From an uncultured Enorma sp. (GTDB lineage Bacteria > Actinomycetota > Coriobacteriia > Coriobacteriales > Coriobacteriaceae), in the NCBI GenBank assembly GCA_905210055.1, contig CAJLVH010000030.1:1-16198 (forward strand): DNA of 16,198 bases, written 5' to 3'. Below are positions 13,791-16,198 of the stretch, one piece after another. A program made the translations under genes and the position numbers. The notes under the pieces are model-generated. The model saw nothing but the letters and a program-made list of their open reading frames with translations. It was not told the origin of the DNA and did not search any database. How positions within the stretch are numbered: position 1 is the stretch's first letter; every line of letters begins with the position of its first letter.

Positions 13791-14627
13791 ATGTCCATCA
13801 AGGCCATCGCGCTCGATATCGACGGCACGCTTACCAACGACGAGAAGCGCATCACGCCGCGCACGAAGGAGGCGCTGCTTGCCGCCGCGCGTGCGGGCAT
13901 CACGCTCATCCTTGCTTCGGGACGCCCCGCGCATGGCTTGCGTGCGCTCGCCCATGAGCTCGAGCTCGACCGCTACCATGGCATGCTCGTCGCCTACAAC
14001 GGTTCGCAGGTGCGCGACGCCACCACCGGGGAGCTCTTGTTCAACCAAGCGATTTCCGTCGAGGATGCCCGTGCGGTTCTCGAACACCTGCAGAACTTCG
14101 ACGTCATCCCCATGCTCGTCGACGCCGACCGCCTTTATATCGAGGACGCCTATCGCTGCACCATCTACCACAAGGGCGAGCCGAAGAACATCGTCAAATA
14201 CGAGCGTGATGCCTGTGGCTTGCGCATCCATGAGGTGCGTTCGCTTCTGGATTGGTGCATCACGCCGCAGAACAAGATCCTCACCGCGGGTACGGATACC
14301 TATCTCGCTGAGCATCACGAGGCCATGGAGGCTCCTTTCGGCGACCGTCTGAGCTGTATGTTCACGGCGGATTTCTATTTCGAGTTCACCGCGCGCGGCA
14401 TCGATAAGGCACGCGCCCTCTCCCATGCGTTGCCCGAGCGCGGCATCGACCCCGCCGAGCTCATCGCGTTCGGCGACGGCCAGAACGATATCCCCATGCT
14501 CAAGCTTGCCGGCACGGGTATTGCCATGGCGAACGCGACAGATGAGGTGAAACGCGCGGCGGATATGGTGACGTGTTCGAACAACGAGGACGGCATCGCT
14601 GAGGCCCTCGAGGAGCTGCTGAGTTAG
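13791..14627 (+). CDS. Cof-type HAD-superfamily phosphatase
   Basis: This 278-residue protein is a HAD IIB (Cof/YidA-type) phosphatase. Motif I is LDIDGTLTN with Asp9 and Asp11, motif II is LASGRPAHG, the cap domain fills roughly 85-195, the lysine motif is RGIDKARAL, and motif IV is AFGDGQNDIPML. Such enzymes remove phosphate from sugar phosphates or similar small molecules in the cytoplasm, often with broad range. The ATG at 13791 follows AAAGGAAAGG with a 10-nt spacer; longer in-frame starts run into the palindromic element and are rejected. It is preceded by that element and followed by a 107-bp gap, so it is probably a single transcription unit or the first of three genes. Its substrate is not recognisable. 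Confidence 0.93.
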   Translation: MSIKAIALDIDGTLTNDEKRITPRTKEALLAAARAGITLILASGRPAHGLRALAHELELDRYHGMLVAYNGSQVRDATTGELLFNQAISVEDARAVLEHLQNFDVIPMLVDADRLYIEDAYRCTIYHKGEPKNIVKYERDACGLRIHEVRSLLDWCITPQNKILTAGTDTYLAEHHEAMEAPFGDRLSCMFTADFYFEFTARGIDKARALSHALPERGIDPAELIAFGDGQNDIPMLKLAGTGIAMANATDEVKRAADMVTCSNNEDGIAEALEELLS

Positions 14628-14674
14628 CGCTGTCTGGTTGAGGCCATGTTGCTTGCTGAGCTGTCCTTGCCGTG

Positions 14675-14703
14675 TTGCCTGGCTGGGCGTAAGGTATGAT
14701 AGT
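14675..14703 (+). promoter_or_regulatory. Possible promoter before the second beta-PGM-like HAD gene
   Basis: TTGCCT (14675-14680), a 17-bp spacer and GATAGT (14698-14703) form a weak promoter. The overlapping GGTATGA (14693-14699) is also present in the operator-like motif at 5280-5286. The box matches are only four of six each. Confidence 0.3.
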
Positions 14704-14734
14704 GATGCGGTCGCATTCTACGCAAGGAGGTACG

Positions 14735-15397
14735 ATGTCCGCGCAGGCTTCGTTTGGCGCCGTGATCTTCGATATGGACGGCGTGATCGTCGATTCCGAG
14801 TACGCCTACGCCCAGGAGGAGCGTGCATTTCTCGATGCATTCGGGATCGAGGTATCGGATGAGGAGATAGCCCAGACCGTTGGCTGCTCGCACGAGACGT
14901 TCAACCAGACAGTCGCTCAGTGGTGGGAGCGCGGCGGGTACGGAACGTTTACGCCCGAGGAGGCGATCGCGCGCTTCAACGCGTGGGGCAAGGACTACGT
15001 CTACGACTACCGCGCGCTCATGAATCCCGGCGTCCCGGAGACGCTCGATGCCCTGCGCGCACGGGGTCTCCGCTTGGCGCTCGCATCTTCTTCCCCCATG
15101 GACAACATCCGCGAGGTGCTCCATGCATGTGGGATCGAGGATGAATTCGAAGTCATCGTGAGCGGCGAGCAGTTTCATGAGAGCAAACCTAACCCCGAAA
15201 TCTACCTGCACACCTGCGAGGTTCTCGGGCTCGATCCGAGTGCATGCTGTTGCGTGGAGGACTCGCCCTACGGCATCGAGGCGGGTAAACGGGCGGGGCT
15301 CACGGTGTTTGCGAAGCGCGAGAGCCGGTTTCCCTTCTCGCAGGATAAAGCGGATGTGATTATCGACACGGTACCGGGGATCCTCGAGGTGATATAG
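14735..15397 (+). CDS. HAD-superfamily hydrolase, beta-phosphoglucomutase-like (paralogue)
   Basis: The 220-residue product has motif I FDMDGVIVDSE (Asp13, Asp15), motif II LASSSP, motif III SKPNPEIYL and motif IV VEDSPYGIEAG, so it is a HAD subfamily I enzyme of the beta-phosphoglucomutase/phosphatase type. It aligns along its whole length with the product of 10246-10917, including the QWWER and NPGVPETL segments, and the two are probably an old duplication. The ATG at 14735 was chosen because AAGGAGGT (14724-14731) lies 3 nt upstream, which is close; an in-frame ATG at 14696 lacks a site. Its stop codon directly abuts the start of a GntR regulator gene, so the two are translationally coupled and probably respond to the same metabolite. 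Confidence 0.92.
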   Translation: MSAQASFGAVIFDMDGVIVDSEYAYAQEERAFLDAFGIEVSDEEIAQTVGCSHETFNQTVAQWWERGGYGTFTPEEAIARFNAWGKDYVYDYRALMNPGVPETLDALRARGLRLALASSSPMDNIREVLHACGIEDEFEVIVSGEQFHESKPNPEIYLHTCEVLGLDPSACCCVEDSPYGIEAGKRAGLTVFAKRESRFPFSQDKADVIIDTVPGILEVI

Positions 15398-16135
15398 ATG
15401 GCCTGCCGTCGGGAGAAGGAATCATCCGTCCCGCTCTATCAGCACGTGATGCATGAGATTCGTAGCAAGATCGAATCGGGCGAGTATCAGTCGGGTAGCC
15501 AGATCCCGACCGAGCTCGAGCTTTCGACGGATTATAACGTGGGAAGGGTCACAGTTCGCCGCGCTATCGAAGAGCTGGTGGGGGAGGGTCTGCTCACCAA
15601 ACAGCAGGGGCGCGGAACATTTGTGAACGCGCCCAAGCTCATGCGCAAGGTGCAGTTCGGGGCGGATGTGCGCAGCTTCAGTGCAGCGTGTCGAGATGAC
15701 GGCATGGAGCCGAACGCCGAGCTCATCGCGCGCTATTCTGCTCCCGTCGGCGGTGATATCGCCGAGTTCTTGAGTCTCGAACCGGGGTGTGAGGTGCTGG
15801 TCGTGGAACGCCTGCGCACAGCGAACGATATTCCGGTGCTGCTCGATAGGAGCTTCTTCCCGCACGATAGGTTTTCGTTTCTTGAGGACGCCGAGCTCGA
15901 TGGACCGGTCTCGATTTTCGCGGAGATCTGCGCGCAGACGGGAAGTTATCCCAAGCAGGCTCCGGGGAGAACCATCGAGATCGTGCGCGCCGGGCAGGAG
16001 GTAGCGGAGGCGCTCGACGTGCCCGTGGGCGAGCCGCTGTTCCTCATGAAGTCAAACTTCCTCGACGCGTCTGGTGAGGCGTTTTTTGTGGGCTGGCAGT
16101 ACGTTGTGGGGTCGCGCTTCAGGTTGAGCACGTGA
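15398..16135 (+). CDS. GntR-family regulator with UTRA ligand domain (third copy)
   Basis: This 245-residue HutC-type regulator has an N-terminal winged helix-turn-helix (about residues 10-78: VPLYQHVMHEIRSKIESGEY, IPTELELSTDYN, VTVRRAIEELV and GRGTFV) and a C-terminal UTRA domain (about 95-240). Its ATG starts on the base after the HAD stop codon, and GAGGTGAT about 8 nt upstream lies inside that gene, so the two are co-translated. It probably senses a phosphorylated sugar and controls the HAD operon or the sugar locus; a distal gene position like this is also seen for frlR in E. coli. It is distinct from the pair at 3620-5141. Confidence 0.95.
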   Translation: MACRREKESSVPLYQHVMHEIRSKIESGEYQSGSQIPTELELSTDYNVGRVTVRRAIEELVGEGLLTKQQGRGTFVNAPKLMRKVQFGADVRSFSAACRDDGMEPNAELIARYSAPVGGDIAEFLSLEPGCEVLVVERLRTANDIPVLLDRSFFPHDRFSFLEDAELDGPVSIFAEICAQTGSYPKQAPGRTIEIVRAGQEVAEALDVPVGEPLFLMKSNFLDASGEAFFVGWQYVVGSRFRLST

Positions 16136-16142
16136 GACCTTG

Positions 16143-16166
16143 ACGCCGACCGGGAAGCCCCGGCGT
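16143..16166 (+). terminator. Possible hairpin terminator after the last GntR gene
   Basis: ACGCCG (16143-16148) pairs with CGGCGT (16161-16166), and an inner GGG/CCC pair (16152-16154 with 16158-16160) closes an AAG loop. It lies 7 bp after the stop codon. The following TTCCCCTT is a poor T tract, so this is a weak call. Confidence 0.4.
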
Positions 16167-16198
16167 TCCCCTTCGCTTGTCCTCGGCGCATGGCCGCC

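Overview
The window looks like an accessory sugar/Amadori-compound utilisation region from a GC-rich actinobacterium of the Coriobacteriia, most likely Collinsella or a close relative. This assignment is an inference from composition, strong C-ending codon preference in several genes, AAAGGAG-type ribosome binding sites and gene content; no taxonomic marker gene is present. Nineteen protein genes cover nearly all of it, eighteen on the + strand and one on the - strand. No RNA genes, CRISPR arrays or insertion sequences were seen, and no gene-free stretch exceeds about 200 bases.

Layout. (a) 1-915: the 3' part of an FrlB-type SIS deglycase, cut by the window edge, followed by a hairpin terminator. 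(b) 1017-1886: an EamA/DMT permease. It converges on a - strand, GlmS-like SIS isomerase (1954-3048); a tandem 32-bp repeat lies between them. (c) 3148-5141: a short unknown protein followed by two overlapping GntR/UTRA regulators, divergent from the SIS isomerase. (d) 5343-8764: a FrlC-like TIM-barrel epimerase followed by a complete mannose-family PTS permease (EIIA, EIIB, EIIC, EIID), closed by a clear UUCG terminator. (e) 8948-10917: an MFS permease and a beta-phosphoglucomutase-like HAD phosphatase. (f) 11074-13612: a DeoC-like aldolase, an FrlB-like deglycase and an FrlD-like PfkB kinase in one apparent operon. (g) 13791-16135: a Cof-type HAD phosphatase, a second beta-PGM-like HAD and a third GntR/UTRA regulator.

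How it may work together. FrlB, FrlC and FrlD homologues plus UTRA regulators are the parts of the E. coli fructoselysine (frl) pathway. Mannose-family PTS plus SIS deglycase is the design of the Salmonella glucoselysine/fructoselysine (gfr) system. The window combines both, with two possible entry routes: PTS, which phosphorylates on import, and MFS import followed by the kinase. It also adds a DeoC-like aldolase and three HAD phosphatases that neither model pathway needs. The substrate cannot be read from sequence; an Amadori product (fructosamine) is the best guess. From memory, Collinsella intestinalis has been reported to consume fructoselysine, which fits.

Non-coding signals. A TGGTAT-based motif recurs near the regulator operon promoter and, as a perfect 12-bp inverted repeat, around the PTS operon promoter. 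Two copies of an approximately 60-72 bp palindromic intergenic element flank the aldolase-deglycase-kinase operon.
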